Source: Solen grandis (Eukaryota; Mollusca; Bivalvia; Adapedonta; Solenidae). Taken from it: a DNA stretch of 64,000 nucleotides. The notes beneath the pieces were generated by a model that did not search any database, was not told where the DNA came from, and was given only the letters and a program-made list of their open reading frames with translations. Every line of letters begins with the position of its first letter. Position 1 is the stretch's first letter. Both the position numbers and the translations under genes were made by a program. This document shows, in pieces, positions 1-15,100 of the stretch. The stretch spans positions 56,293,525 through 56,357,524 of the forward strand of contig CM037788.1 of NCBI GenBank assembly GCA_021229015.1. Direction: 5' to 3'.

Positions 1-517
1 ATTAAGTGACTTTTGATGTTATGACCAAAATCTAAATGGATTGTTGCATGATGAAAATTTTATATTTTCTTGTCAATTTAATCAGGGTAGCTCTTGATAC
101 TCAAATCAATTCATAACTTAAGTTATGCACTTGCGCACTGACATATATGCCCCTGACTGTATAGTTCATATTTGTAGGGGAATTATTTTTTAGACTTGAT
201 GGTGATTTTTATCCATGAATATTTTTCCAACAGAAATCGTTTACCTCATGTTCCTTTGAAAATGAATCTACAATTAAATGTTGGTGTTCTTAGAAAATTT
301 TCTATAGTACAGTCCAGTAACAATGGAATGAGAGTAATGGAACAAAATAATGGTGTAATATAAAGTAGGTCTCAGCAGAATTTGCGATGGAATAAAGTAA
401 AGGATGGTCCAGTGCTACTCTTTGTTCCATAGTGACTGGAATGTTTATATTTAACAAAGTTTATTGTCAAATGATATTTTTCCTTTAGTTATGACACATT
501 CCAATATAACGTGTTTG

Positions 518-645
518 CCACAGGTGTTCGGCGCAATTCTCTACTATTGTTTGCGATGTAAAAAAAATATACTCCTATTCTCTACTATTGGTAGAGTATA
601 GGAGTATATTTTTTTTATATGGGACATTGCGCCGAACACCTGTGG
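518..645. mobile_element. Foldback MITE with 20-bp perfect terminal inverted repeats
   Basis: The left end ccacaggtgttcggcgcaat (518-537) is the exact reverse complement of 626-645. Inside is a second inverted pair: an A-run followed by tatactcctat and its complement. The whole 128 bp can fold into one long hairpin. No coding capacity. Confidence 0.8.
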
Positions 646-1374
646 TGTTCGCTAGGCTTGGATCCCTGAAACAGCGTTACAATAGATACAAACTGTGATC
701 CATTTTGAACAGGTTCAAAGGTACTGATAAATAGGGAAAATAGTTAAAACCTGACCCGCTTTCAATTTACTTGCAGGCTGATCTGGTACTAAACTGTTTA
801 TCTATTTTTGGTATTTATCTTGATTTCTCTTTTGTGGTTTAGGTATAACTTAATGGTAAACTATTTCAAACTCTTATTTTGAAACTAATCAAATCGGCTT
901 ATGGTACTTTTTACTATTTTTCTCTTGATAACAAAATCCATTTTCTCTCAGAAGTTCTTAACAGTCACTTTTCTTCTCAACCTTTTGTACTTTTTAATAC
1001 AGCAACTTTTTATCTTCTTTTTAAAATGTTGCTCATAATGAAAAGAAAAGGGACACTTTTACTAGTATTTGAGTATTCACAAAAAGGAGATTTGTAGCTG
1101 CATGATTTACCTCACTTAGTAAATAAAATGGGGTCTATATATAGAGGAGTAACATGTGTCTCATTGTGCCGTGTCCTGTTTACAAAATGTCCAGTATCTC
1201 ATTTTAATGTTGAATTAAGGTGGTATAGTGATGGTGGCAGGGGGTAGGGGGGTTACTTCATTATTGCTCTAACTTTTAATGACTTCATATTTCAAATCCT
1301 CGTAAGAGAGAATCTTCCCCTGTACTCAGGAGCCCTTTATATATATTATATATTTACACTGTTTGTCTTAATAT

Positions 1375-1562
1375 CAGGCGCGTGCCTAGGCTTACGCAAA
1401 TACGCAGTTACGTATACTTTGTCCAGAAAATCTAAAATCTAAAAGTGCCAAAAGTGCCAAAACTTGCATAAAAATCGATGCCTAACCCCAAATTTTTTTT
1501 CCGGTGGAGCATGCCCCCTAGCAAGTCTACGTATCCCGAATTTAGCCCCAGGCACGCCCCTG
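1375..1562. mobile_element. hAT-like MITE
   Basis: Starts CAGGCGCGTGCCTAGGCT and ends with the near-complement AGCCCCAGGCACGCCCCTG. A CAGGG-type terminus is typical of hAT elements. AATAT occurs next to both ends, but I cannot confirm an 8-bp target duplication. About 188 bp, non-coding. Confidence 0.6.
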
Positions 1563-1579
1563 AATATGATTCCAAGTTA

Positions 1580-1800
1580 TCCTTAGACTGGTTTTGACAC
1601 ATTGGAAACACAGTTCAGACAACTCCTGTAAGGATGATCAGCCAGGTCTTCTTTGTTTGCTTATACAGTATTGAAGCTCAGATTCTAAACAGTCTGAATA
1701 GCAATGAAAAATCTGTCGTGTCATGTACCATTTAAAGTTTTGTAAATTAATATTCATTAAGTCATGAATTTGCTCATGAATATTCATGAGGTAAAGGATT
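1580..1800 (+). mobile_element. MITE family B, diverged copy
   Basis: Shares with the other B copies the segment with gatcag and a ttgcttata-type motif, an acagtctg-aa-gcaa motif, and the end aatattcatgaggtaaagg. The left terminus is decayed. Confidence 0.55.
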
Positions 1801-2942
1801 ATATCATTGAATCACAGACAAAGGAGCTTAGCTTAAGTCACCAAATGGTAGTTACCTCCCTTAGCAGTAACCTACAACTCTGACAGTTTGGTGATTTTCC
1901 ATCATTTTCATGCAAGTTGATTCCGTCATAATCAATACTGTTTTCATTTGTAGCATACTATATAATAGCAATGTGCAGTATTACTTTTAGATTGATGTAT
2001 ACCAGTATTCCATGATACATATTGCATTTTTTCTCTCTTAAAATATCAATATATTCTGTGACCTTGGTACTGGGGTTTAAAAGGAATTGAATTTTTCCCT
2101 GCCCCTTTTCTACCTTTCCAAGTGGAAGTTTCAGACTTGCATCCTTGTAATAAAAAGAAAATCAAGATGCAGTGAAGAAAAATAAAGCAAACAAAATTAT
2201 CATTATTGGTTTATTTAGAACAAATATGAATAAAATGAATATGAATGAATTACTTTTATTTCAGCAAGTATGCATACATATACATATAATTAATTCACTG
2301 ATATGTTTGATCAATTTGGAACCAAATGATGCAAATACAATGGAAAACATTGTGTAAATTTCGCAATATTATTTTTGGCTACCTATTAACTTTATATGAT
2401 TATGTACTCAACCTATATGCAAGGTAGCACTGAATTAAAATGGCTTATTTTCAGGAGTTATTAATAACAAAATGGTAAAAAGATGTTTAAACCATACATG
2501 AATTGACATTATGATGTTGTGAAAGACTTGATTTGAAATTGTGGTATCTTCCAGTTATTTCTACCGATACATGTATTTGACTTAGATAATTGCTATTTTC
2601 AGTCATGGTGTTTCAATTTTTTTTTTTTTTCAATTCTTAACTTTGTGTTTCTATTTAAAAATGATGTTGTTGCCTTATTCCTGTATTTGTTTTTGATCTG
2701 CTTTGGTGTTGAGGTTTGACATCTGTCTGCAGTTTAACTAAGTACATGTGTACTTAAATTACAAAATTTATGTTAAATACGACTGCAACACAATAATACA
2801 CAAGTATTTAATAAGGGAAAACTGAATTGAAAATGATACTCAGAATTAAGAGTCATTTATGTTAAACAGAATGACAAAATCCAGATCTTTAATGATTTGA
2901 GGAATATTTGAAGTAAAAGGGCTGTGTTTTTTGACATTTCAG

Positions 2943-3167
2943 GATGGCCTTGGCAGAGCAAGAGGAGGAATATGTAAGGGCAAGGTCAGCTGCCGTAACC
3001 TCAGAGATGACCTCTGCCCTCTCGCGACCTGTAAGCAGCCGGAAGAAGAAGCAGCAGACGCCACGGCCGTACACACCTCAACACACCAACCTTTCTACAA
3101 ATATCTCAACAAATTTGTCAACACGCGGTTCTATTGCTGAGGAGGATGAACCAGTTGATACTTCCAA
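2943..3167 (+). CDS. CCDC60: CCDC60 exon 1 of this window (N-terminal region)
   Basis: The acceptor follows a T-rich tract and ACATTTCAG; the donor is GTAAGT at 3168. The first G completes a codon from an upstream exon. An ATG follows at 2944, but I read it as internal because vertebrate CCDC60 has well over 100 residues before this point. The peptide is acidic/basic at the start and then has the RPYTP motif, which matches RPFTP of vertebrate CCDC60. It ends DTSK across the junction with the next exon. Confidence 0.8.
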
Positions 3168-6100
3168 GTAAGTAACCAGAATTTTTGGCATAAAAATTTT
3201 GTTTGCTTTTGAGTGGATATGAAATATATCTCATCGAGAAGTGAAGCAGTTTTAATATTTTCAAGAGTGCGGACAGTGTGAAAATTGTATCAATTGGCGA
3301 TGAGATATATTCAATAAAACAAAAAATCTTTTTATTTATTTATTTATTTTTTCATGCTAACAGCTGGTACATAACCATGCATATATATTCCCTTTATAAG
3401 TAAAAAAAAAAAAAAAAAAAAAAAGTTACAGCAGATCTATATCACTTAACTGTAGAATATCACTTAACTGTAGAATATGGATTTTATCTCACAGATAGAA
3501 CTCAGTACCTCATCAGATAGCATAAAATAAAAGTAATACAGTACTGATCTCAGTGGGAGGGAAGTTTGAGATTCCAACCTTCAGATTGGGGGTTGTGGCA
3601 GGGCTTTTTTCTCTTCTAAATCAGGGGGCAGTTCAACTGTGCTGTTAGTCCCCAAAGTATGCCCCTTGTTTGTGTTAGATAGAGAGAAATGAAGGGTCTG
3701 CTTTTACCCCTGCAAAAGAGAAATTTTGAATATAGTGAGTAACCTTTTTCTGTNNNNNNNNNNNNNNNNNNNNNNNNNNNNNNNNNNNNNNNNNNNNNNN
3801 NNNNNNNNNNNNNNNNNNNNNNNNNNNNNNNNNNNNNNNNNNNNNNNNNNNNNTCCCTACATATTTTATATGTTACAGGGTCATTCTGCAGTTACTTGAA
3901 CTCTTCTGACACATTCAGGATAGACTGGTTTATTTTTAGCTCACCTGAGCACAACGTGCTCAAGGTGAGCTTTTGTGATCGCCCTTCGTCCGTCGTCGTG
4001 TGTTGTGCGGCGTGCGTCGTGCGTCGTCAACAATTTGCTTTAAACGACATCTCCTCTGAAACCGCTGGACAGAATTTCATGAAACTTGGCAGGAATGTTC
4101 CTTGGGTGAGGCTCTACAAAAGTTGCTAAAATAAATTTGATCCATGAAGAACTCTGGTTGCCATGGCAACAAAAAGAAAAATAATTTGAAAACTTTAAAA
4201 ATCATCTCCTTCAAAACTACTGGCCAGATTATAAAATAAATTGGTACAGATGTTCCTTGGGTCAACTTCTACCAAAGTTGCTAAAATTATTCCGATCCGT
4301 AAAATAACATGGCCGCCAGGGGCGGGGCTTATTTGCCTTATATGTATATAGAGAAACCTTTAAACAACATCTCTGAAACCACTGGACAGAATTTGATTAA
4401 ACTTGGCAGGGATGATCCTTGGGTCAACCTTCAAGAAAGTTGCTAAAATAAACTTGATCCATGTAGAACTCTGGTTGCCATGGCAACAACAAAAAAAAAA
4501 AATGAAAACTTTAAAAATCATCTTCTTCAAAACTACTGGCCAGATTTTAAAATAAATTGGTACAGATGTTCCTTGGGTCAACCTATTTATCTCAGGTGAG
4601 CGATTTAGGGCCTCATGGGCCTCTTGTTTCTTATCCCTGTCACGCAGAGAGTTATTTCCCTTGGGAGAGCCAACGAAAGAGAGAGCTCACAATCAGTACA
4701 TTTCCTCTGATTGACATGCTTTTTGTTAAAGATATGCCCAATAAAAGAGTACTTTTGTATCGGAGCTTATTGAAAATAAGTATGTGTTTATAATTGTGTT
4801 TGTATGTATATGATATTTATGTATTTGTATTTCAGGGATGCTTTGTTCCGTCAGCTGTGTGTGTTGCACTGGATCCTGGAGGCCATGAGCACTGACACAC
4901 CCTCAGTCATGACTCCCATCACTTCCTGTTGGAGTCTCTCGTGAGTATCCCACAAACCATATTCTGTTCCTGAGTACCCAACCCAACCTGCTTTTGCGTA
5001 CCTAACCCATACATTCACTCACTACCCCACCCACCCTGTTTTTGGGTACCTCACCCGCAAAGTTACTCAGTACCCCACCCACTCTGTTTTTGGGTACCGC
5101 CCCCACACAATTACTCATTACTCCATCCACCATGTTTTTGAGTTCTGCAGTTACTCAGTACCCTAGCCACTACCTTCTTACCCATAAGAAAACCCACAGA
5201 AATGATGTATTTATTCTATTAGATCGTACTTTGATCCAGGAACAGTTCATGAGGATTGTGTATTCATTATAAAAAAAAATATTTACTAATATTTATAGGG
5301 ACTCATATTAACTGATCAGATCCAGATCAGTGTTTCTCTACTTGCTTATGATACAAAATTGTTGCTTAGATTCTACACAGTCAGCATGGCAAAGAAAAAT
5401 CTATTGTTTCTAACACCATTTAAAGATCATCTAATTAATATTCATCTTAGATGTTTGCATATTCATGAGGTGAAGTCATCATTTTAAAGTCATGCTCCAG
5501 ATTAAAACAGATTAAAGATTGTAGGATGGAAGCTGTTGATATCTGTTATCAATGACTGGTGGTGATGGCCTAGTTTTTATGATCATTTTTTGCTATTATT
5601 TATTATTATAATGTATCAAATTGTCCAATTCTCACAAAGTCATGTTTTCAAATATCTCCTTTCCTATTGAAGGTATTTGAATGTAAAGTATATCTTTTAA
5701 TAGTACATAACATTACCATAAAAATGGTACCTTATTTATTAAGATAAGTCAAGTAATAGAAAAGTTATATGTAAAATAGATAAGTACCTGCTGAAAATTT
5801 TGAAAATAAATAAAACTGAAAATAATTCTATGTATGAAAGAAATGATATTTTCATAATAAAGTTAAATTTTCCTCTGTGATTTTTCAATATTTTTTTCAA
5901 ATTATTAATTATCTGATGAGTGCCTACACAATATTTTCAACTGACTTTTACAGGGGTTTCCTATCTCTGTTAAATATACTACTCAAAATTTGCTAAGGAT
6001 CACTTATTGTTCATTGCATTTCAGAAAACTTGAGTAGTATAAGTGTTTGGTAATACACATACTTGAAATCTGAAAATAGTAAAGGAATATTCCACCTTTC

Positions 6101-9100
6101 TTTTGTTCCCAAATGTTTAACCCTATACTTCATATAGACTTATTTTGATGCATTGACAAACAGAGCAAACCCAGATCAGATGGCTCCTTTCTGAGTCTGC
6201 TCTATTTGCACATACAATATTGTAGTTCACATTCTACCACAGTCTGCATGGCAACGAAAATTCTATTGTTGCATATACCATTTAATGTTCAGTAAAATAG
6301 ATTTTCATCAAGTATGAATATTCATGAGGTGAAAGGGTTAACTTACTTTTCCTGGAAAGATAGATAAAAAAAGTAGATATTTTTCTCATGAGTTTTTTAC
6401 CTGCTTACTCACATCTGTGTATATGTGTGCATGTGATTGAACAATTTTTCACATATTCTGTTTTCCAATCAGATATTACTACAGCAGGTGACACAAAGTG
6501 TTCTCATGATTATATTCCTAGGGCCCGTTTTACTGAACTTTGTACAGAAAAAATCTTCGTACATGTATTAAGCGTAAAATCACAAATGTAAAATTATATT
6601 TTCTCTGTGAATTTTTCTTTACAAAAGAAGTTACATTTGTATAATGGAATGAAATGGGTGAATTTTCTTCATGTTTCATTGTGCAAATAAGACATTGTTA
6701 GAAACTATGTAGAGCATCGCACTTGCGACTAAGATCAAATTTGTTTGTATGAAGTTTAGTGAAATGGGCCCGTGGTTTGTGAAATTGACCGACAGACACC
6801 TTGAGATATGTTAAGAGGCAGGCATTACTGAGAAGTGACATGTATAGGAAATGTCACTATATTTAGATATTTCTATTAGTGAATTATATTCCTAAGTGCT
6901 TAAATTTTGCTCAGTGCTAAGTATGGTCGATTAAGTTTGTGCCTGATTGATAAGATATTTAAATTATCCCTTTTGGTTTTAAACAGAGAATGAGTACAAA
7001 TCTTTGCAATATATGACACCAGAATTAATATGTCAGTATTTTTGTACGTTTCAGTGAAATCGGTGGATCAAAAGCCCAGCCGAAAAAGATACAGAAGGAC
7101 AAAGCGACAGAAAATAACTGGACCTCGTTCATAAGCAAGGAGAGTGCACGGGTATGTATTTACGTCCATTCTCCTGAAGAAGACTGTACACAGATAAAAT
7201 GTGCTAACAGTGATGTCATGTGTACAGTGTAGATCCATTACTACGCTGTCCCTTTATAATGCGATTACTATTATTTCCGTATATTGCAAGTTTTGTATCC
7301 AGCGTTGTCTGCATTATGCAGGCTTATTATTTCTTTAACCCTTTCCCTCATAGAGGAAACCATGAAAAGACCTATGCGAACAGCATAAAACCAGATCAGC
7401 CTGCGAGTAACTCGCAGGCTGATCAGGTTTTATGCTGTTCGCTGCTCCTCAGTGGTCTGGAAATGAGGATTTTGTAATTAAATTTGGTAAGGTTTAACTG
7501 TGGTTTTCTGCAGATCAGGCTTTATGTGGTACCTATTGAGTGCGTCAAAATGAGTCTATATGAGGGAAAGGGTTAACATTTGCTTAAAAATTATTATACA
7601 GTTCATACCTTGGGCAAAAATTATCAATTTGTTTATGTTGTCATTAATACAACATGGTCTGATATAACACGGTAACAGTCCTGGAAACAAGCAACAGTGT
7701 TATAATGGGTCTGCATTGTATTTACAGGAACAAGATGTAAAAACAGTAAAACCTCAATGGTAAGACCAGTCTTTGGACCAAAGCCAGATGAAAATAATGA
7801 TCTCAAAAGGGAGGTGGTCCTTATGTTGAGATGGTCTGATTATAAGTTATTTTAGCAGTAAATAAGAAAATTAATTGGGGGGCCCAAAACGTGGTCCTTA
7901 TAGGGGTCTTTATATTAAGTGGTCCTTATATTGAGGTGGTATTATATGAGGTTTTACTGTATAATCTAACCTGTTTTAAAAAGCCAGAAAAGGGATTAAA
8001 AGAACACTCCTGTTGAAGACTAAGGTGGCTTCTAAAAAGAGTTAGGCAGCCTTTTTTAGAAGCCAAAGTAAAAAATTAACAATTGGTTATATGATGGTTT
8101 TTTAAATATTATTTCTGGTTAATATTTTGGTTAACATTTTTGATATTTATAAAGAGAGGATAACCTTAAGCTATAGTAAACAAGGTGTATGGAATTGGCT
8201 GCTGATGCTATAACCCTTTCCCTCATAGAGGAAACCATGTAAAGACCTATGCAAACAGCATAAAACCAGATCAGCCTGCGAGTAACTCGCAGGCTGATCA
8301 GGTTTTATGCTGTTTGCTGCTCCCCAGTGGTCTGGAAATGAGGATTTTGTAATTAAATTTGGTAAGGTTTAACTGTGGTTTTCTGCAGATCAGGCTATAT
8401 GTGATGCCTATTGAGTGCGTCAAAATGAGTCTATATGAGGGAAAGGGTTAAATGACAAATGTTACTTTTGGAAGCTAATGGCTGTGTTATTACTTAACAC
8501 TGATGGCTTCTTAAGACAGGTTGAATTGTAATGTAATTTGGAGAAGTGGCACGTACTGTCTCTGTATGGTGTGAAATGTAAACAGGATTGAGTGCAAGGA
8601 TTTGAAGACATTTAAAATACAACTTATTACAGTCCATTACCAAGATCGAATATCCTAATATCATACAAAATTTTGTGAAAAGTTCAGATATTTAAAGTAT
8701 CAAGAGAGTATTTATGCAGATGTAAATAAAGGCATGTGTATAAACACGTGTTGAGTGGGTTGAAATATAAGAAACAGATTAGCAGTAGTTTCTTGGTTGA
8801 TAATAAAAATGTTATTTATGCAGATGTAAATAAAGGCACGTGTATAAACACGTGTTGAGTGTGTTGAAATATAAGAAACAGATTAGCAGTAGTTTCTTGG
8901 TTGATAATAAAAATGTTCTCAGGGCCTGTCCTTTTTGCTAACTTTCAGTATAGGTAGAACTTATATAAGATTAGAGAAATACTTGTAAACCATCATGTAT
9001 TTGTAGTAATGTTGTTTATGCTTGTCTGAGTCGTACAGTCTTATATAAACAGGCTGACAGAGAGCTATTGAACCTTGAATATTAATATGTTTTTTTGTTT

Positions 9101-12100
9101 GTTTTTTAAATGTAAAAAGATCCATGAACATTTGTTATATAAGGTTGATTCTAACAAGGTAATTTACCTTATTTATATATAAGAGAATATGGTATTTATT
9201 CAGTTCAAATGTGATTTGTTATATCAGTTTTTATTTTACTTGAATTGAAATGATTCAGATTTCCTATTTTAAATCAGTACCATTGGTAGGGTAACTTATT
9301 TATGAATCCTCATCACTGTTGTAATCTGTAGTCAACTCATTTTACCATCAGATATAGAATAATTTAATAAATGAAAAAAAAGCATTGACCTTTTTTAGTA
9401 TTGACTATAATAAAAGCATATATTATTCAAATTATATGTGTGTTTTGATGAAATGGAACCGTTTTATCAAAGGAAAAAAACAACAAAATGAATGAATTGC
9501 TCTCTTCTGTTCAGGAAGTTGATATCAATGAATCAGTCACCACTTTTCTGTTACAGCTGTAGTTGTCATTATTTTATTATACTTACACTTTACCATTTTA
9601 TTATGATTTATTATAATTCTCTTGGATGTTGTTCATTTAAAGTAGTAATGTGTCTCTTTATCACCTTAGTCTCATGCATGTTTGTCTCGTTTGTTTCAAA
9701 ATATTTCACCATTTTGTTTACAGTATTGTCCTGACTTTGACTGCTATTTTCAGAGAGTGCTCATATCTCCCAGAGTTCATATAGCAATACCGCAAAACAC
9801 AACACATGGCGGCCAGGTATTGGTTGTGTATAGCAATGCATTGTGGGAATGTCGGGGTGATGTATTTTGGGATATGTAGGTGACAGGTAGCAATTATGTT
9901 TATCACCTGCTATATCAACTTGATAGAAATGGCGCTCAGAAAAAAGGGTGGGACAGTAATTCTGCTGCTTTTAGGTCTGCTATAAAATGTACCTGATATA
10001 TATGGAACAATTTTCAATTTTCATCCCTTTTCTAAAGATATATGTCAAAAATTAGTTTTTCTCCATCATCTCATTTACACCAAGTGTATTCAAAGTGTGG
10101 GAGAGAAAATGTGCTAAAATGAAGTGATTGAATGTTAGAAGGAAACATGTAATAGGTGCTACCTTAGGGAAAGTTCCTGCCAGTGTACTTATTAGCTTTG
10201 AAATAGAAATGCAAGCTTACAAATATTCTAGATTTTGTCAAGACACTCTGTCCAATATAACTTTTAGACAAAAGGTGGTATCAGCTTTTGTCCTGGTTTC
10301 CATCCTTCCCTCACAAGTACAAGTCCTCCTAATATTGAGCAGGCAAGCATCATGGAAAATGGCCGAGGCTGAATCATTCAAGCGTGTCTTAACGATCCTA
10401 GATTTTCCCTCAGTGAAATTGTTTCATAGGAACATGTGCCTACAGGGAAAGCTGACTAATCAAGTTTGCCCTGTCATCCAGGCTAGAAAATATTAGCACG
10501 TTTAAATTATTTATTTTATATCAGGTTATATTAATGGCAAAATAGGATGAATAGTATACTGGGATGTTTTTCTTCTTAGAGTCAGTAGATTTGGGCAGGA
10601 CTGGACTGGTTTAACCCTTTCCCTCATATAGACTCATTTTGACGCACTCAATAGGTACCACATAAAGCCTGATCTGCAGAAAACCACAGTTAAACCTTAC
10701 CAAATTTAATTGTAAAATCCTCATTACCAGACCACTGAGGAGCAGCGAACAGCATAAAACCTGATCAGCCTGCGAGTTACTCGCAGGCTGATCTGGTTTT
10801 ATGCTGTTCGCATAGGTCTTTTCATGGTGTCCTCTATGAGGGAAAGGGTTAAGGTTATATTTTATAACTCTTCTATTACCTTTTAATGTTCAAGTAATCA
10901 TATTGATTTCCCATCACATGGTATTGAAATAAAAAAAAAAATGTACACTGTATATTCAGAGAAAGAGTTGATACAGCAGGTGAATGGGGAGGTTTGTGGG
11001 TCCAAAAAGGTTTGGGTTAGGGCTTCTGGTCCCTTAGCCGTGCCTAATGTGTAGGAATTTTATCAGTGTAACTGTTTGAACTGACTTGGTGTTAAGAGTT
11101 GGATAGATGAGTTTTTGCACTAGTCCCTGGGCTACCTTGATCAAAGTGCGGGCAGGAGTGAATAATTGTGTTCTGTGGTAGACTTAACCCCGGTAGACAG
11201 ATAACTGTAGCCTTGTCCATGTGGTCTGGGTCAAACAATGCACTATTTTTTATGTACATGTATTTATAGAGAAATCATATTCACAAAATTATTAATTAAA
11301 ACATGCTGAAGTAAAAGGTTGAATTTGTGTGTTTGCATTGTTGTTTGTGGATTTTTTGGTTCAGGAGTTGCATCCCTTAGATTTAGAGATTACAATCATA
11401 TGGTCTGTGTTTAACACTCAAATGTTGCTATAGGAGATGTGCCCCTTAGATTAGAAAACAAGCATAATATGAGGGTTTGGTGCAAAATTATTGTAACTGA
11501 TTTTTTTTTTATTATGATAATGACATAGTTTTGCACCAGATATCAGATTTGGAAACCATATGCATGTTTAATTATCTTTTTGCCATTTTCTCTGTGAGGA
11601 GTAACACTTAAATGATCATGTAGCCAGGACTTTCAGGCTGATCAGGTTTTCTACTGTTTGCTGTGTGTACATTGATTTTGAAGTCTCATGGGAACAGTAT
11701 AAAACCTGATCAGAAATTGAACTTGCCTGGAGCTGGTTATGAACAGAACAGACAATTTAAATTTATGAAATTCAGATGAAACAAAATGACAAGAGTACTG
11801 TTAGTACTTAACTATTGGGGGGGAAAAAACAACAAAAAAAACCACAACTGTTGTGTATGAATTGACTAACTTACCTGTTTTTATCTCATTCCGAAAGTAA
11901 GAAGTCAGCAGTTTCGAATCAGGGTAATACTTTTTCTGCATTTTCCCCACTGAAATCTTGAAACATAACTCAGCTTTATGATTATATTTATGTACATGCG
12001 CCTGTGAAATGACTGCCTATGCCTTGATGCAGATCCTCATCATATAAAAATGCATGTTTTTCTCTGACTTTAACTACATTTATCTTTTATCTTTATTGTT

Positions 12101-15100
12101 CTGCTTAGAAATGAAAATCTTTTTTTTTTTAATGGGGGAGGGGTAAACATTTGTTTTATGTCTATGGGAGTATAAGTTTGACATCTTAGAATATATGTCC
12201 CAGAATTTTTTTGTGTCTCCAGCTTTAAACAGAGGTGACATAAAGGGATTATTCTCCGTCATCTGTCTGTCTGTTTGTCTGTCTGCCACACTTTTTTTGC
12301 TCCCCTTCTTTCAGCAGGTGACACGTGTGTTTCAAGGAACACTTCTTGTTTGGTAAGACCAGTACTTTGTCTCTGAGAACCCCCCCCCAACCCCCCCCCC
12401 CCCCCCATAATTTTCTTTTAAAAGGAAGGTGCAATATTGTTTACTCATGGACCTTTCCAATATAAACAAAACTGTTTAAATCAGAATATCCAACACTGAG
12501 AAACTATATGATCAATTATAGTTAATTAGATTTTTAGATTTCACGTCAGAGGTGGGCTAATATTTTACTGACAGCAAGTAAAGTAAAGGTCATTTGCATG
12601 ATATTTCTCTTATAAACTTTCTTCAGCAGCCCTTTAGTGAATGCTACTAGTCTTATAAGCCAAATTATAGTCAGTCATTCATTCTGTATTTATTTCTCTC
12701 TTTGTTTTATATTGCATATTTATAAGATATTGGGTATATCAATATTGGACATTATACCCATACATGAATATATATCTTATGTGTTTAATGTTCTAATCAT
12801 TGTACTAACTAATCTGTACACCTTTTTCTTATACACTGTGTAATATCCATCCATTGTATTCATATGTTTGTTATATTTTATGCAAGTTCTATCGAGGAGT
12901 GGCCAAGGTAAAGTTATCTCCCCTTTTTGATTCTCTAGTTAAACATTTGCTCTTCATTCTGTACAAGACATACGTGTAAGAAATCTTAAATGTGGTTAAA
13001 ATCAAGAAATCTGCTAGAAGGACTTCTAAATGACTGCACAGTTTTTACTTAAACTGATGCTTAAGGGTATGGTATATGCCTTATCATAAAATTATTTATA
13101 TAAGTAAGTTCAATCATAGGTGGAAATTCAAATATATATGCTAATGTAATGGCCACATTAATTTGAAAATTACTCTTTTCATTTTTATTTTCAATATTAA
13201 AATCATGCTTAGCAAAAAATACTTTAAAAGCATGATATTGGACTCATACTCAGGATCTCTTTTAAGAGTGATAATCAGCTTTAAAAAATTTTTTAATTTC
13301 AGTATACTATTTATGTTTGAGCCTTTGTAATAGTGCTGAAGTATTGTGTTGAAATTGGGAGAAAGCTAATAGTAATACCAGATCATACAGTATTGATTTC
13401 TTTTTTTCTCAAGCTACAGATATAACTGCAAAAGTTAGCTCCCTTGAATCTGTCCAGTCTGTCTCAGTAAAGTTCTACTTTAAGTTTTCTTTGATATTTA
13501 AGTCCTGGTTTATATGTGGGATACTACACACACTTTTCTTAGAATATTTCCAGCACAGGTGTTTGATTTATATTTAAGCATATTCTGTGTTTCCCTTTGA
13601 AACTCTTTTCTTGATATTTCTTGTAATTTTGAAGACATGGGCCATGTTCTCAAGATAGGTCTTAAATTACTTGAGGAAGAACTTTATAGCTGGGCAAGTT
13701 AGATAGAACTTCCTTTGAATTTATCATTGTAATATTGCATATAATGAAAAGAAAAATTCTAATCCCTGGTTCATCAAAATAAGGCACTTTTTTTTGGGGG
13801 GGGGGGGGTTTTTTTTTCAATTTTTTATTTTATTCATTGATATATTAAATTCCATGGAATATGTAACTAAGCCATTTTCTTTGGTACATATATTTTTCAA
13901 CATAAAGAATTTTAGTTGTTAATATTTTTTATACAGTCTTTTTGACAGAGAGCTACAAATTTTATTTTGCACTTGTAATGTGATATTCATTTTGTTATCA
14001 ACAGATATTCTGGTAAAACAATTTGCACATCTGATATTGTGTTCTTTGCATATTGTTTTGTTCACACCATGTAATTTCATATTGTGTATTTGTAAAGACA
14101 AACTCCTTCTTTGCCAAGGTAAACATGTTTTGATATTACCCCACCCACTTTCCCTGTCTTCCGACAATCTTGTGTCCAAGTGTTACGATCCCTGTGTGGC
14201 TGGTTCGTCCAGTGTGTCGGTATCTGCAGATACAACCACATTCTCTTAGACTGATTTTCAAGCTCAAACAGATTCAAAAAGCTCAGACCAAACAGCCTCC
14301 AAAAAAGCTCAGACAAAATTGCTTTCAAAAAAAGTCCAGACATTAAAAGCTCAGACAATATTAATAACACTCAGACCAAACAGCCTTAAAAAAAGCTCAG
14401 ACAAAATAACCTTTAAAAAAAAGCTCAGACAAAACAACATTTCAAAGAGCTCAGACAAATATTGAATAAAAATTGGTTTAAGGTTCAGTTAGTTAAGGCA
14501 AACAAATTAAATTTAATAAGCTTTGACAAACAGCATTCAATGGAGGAAAAAAATTTTAAACTTTCAATGAGCTTGATCAGTCGGACCTTGAATCAGACAG
14601 ACATTTAGTGAGTTAAGGCAAACATTGTTTTCAATAAGTTCAAACAAAGATTGATTTTAATAAGCTCAGATAAACAGAGAGTTCAAGGAAACATTCAGTG
14701 AGCACAGACAAATATTGTATTCAGTGAGCTCAGATAAACAACATTGTATGAGCTCAAACAACATGAATAAATCAACACAGACCTACCACATGTGCAATAT
14801 AATAATAATTTGACAAAGTTCTAAACTATATCTTTGGAAATCAATTTTCTGAGCTTTCTTTGGGTAGTCTTTAGACTGTGTGATTGTATCATATGATTTA
14901 TATGTTGTACATTTTTCTTTGGGTTTTAATTTAGGTACTGTTACTGAAGAAATAGATGAATTTAGTTATTCTTTAGTTTTTATGTGCATTATTAAACGCT
15001 AGTACATACTTCATGTTCACTTGAGCTCTTGCAGGTTGACAGTGCAGAAACTGACCACAAAATTTACTCCATGGCACAAAGAAAAGAAGTCTTCATAGAA

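Larger units (their letters stand above)
1..2942. other. Upstream intron or flank of CCDC60, no exon recognised
   Basis: I found no upstream CCDC60 exon here. The stretch holds a perfect foldback element (518-645), a hAT-like MITE (about 1375-1562), a fragment of MITE family B (about 1580-1800) and AT-rich DNA. Short open frames at 879 and 2172 have no recognisable family content. Confidence 0.5.

Noticed and set aside
2944..2946. ATG as the true CCDC60 start
   Set aside because: It directly follows a good splice acceptor, and the vertebrate protein has more than 100 residues upstream. An internal position is more likely, though an alternative start cannot be excluded.
4077..4581. Two minus-strand frames starting with the same ten residues
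   Set aside because: They are translations of the two core repeats of the pearl-like element.
7220..7477. 85-codon frame whose C-terminal half recurs at 16174-16413
   Set aside because: The shared peptide is the translated family A MITE, not a protein family.
10128..10496. 122-codon open frame in the CCDC60 intron
   Set aside because: No domain, no homologous motif, no codon pattern unlike the surroundings; length is not exceptional in 64 kb.
12379..12406. Long C-run with short minus-strand glycine-rich frame
   Set aside because: Homopolymer run; the frame is an artefact of it.
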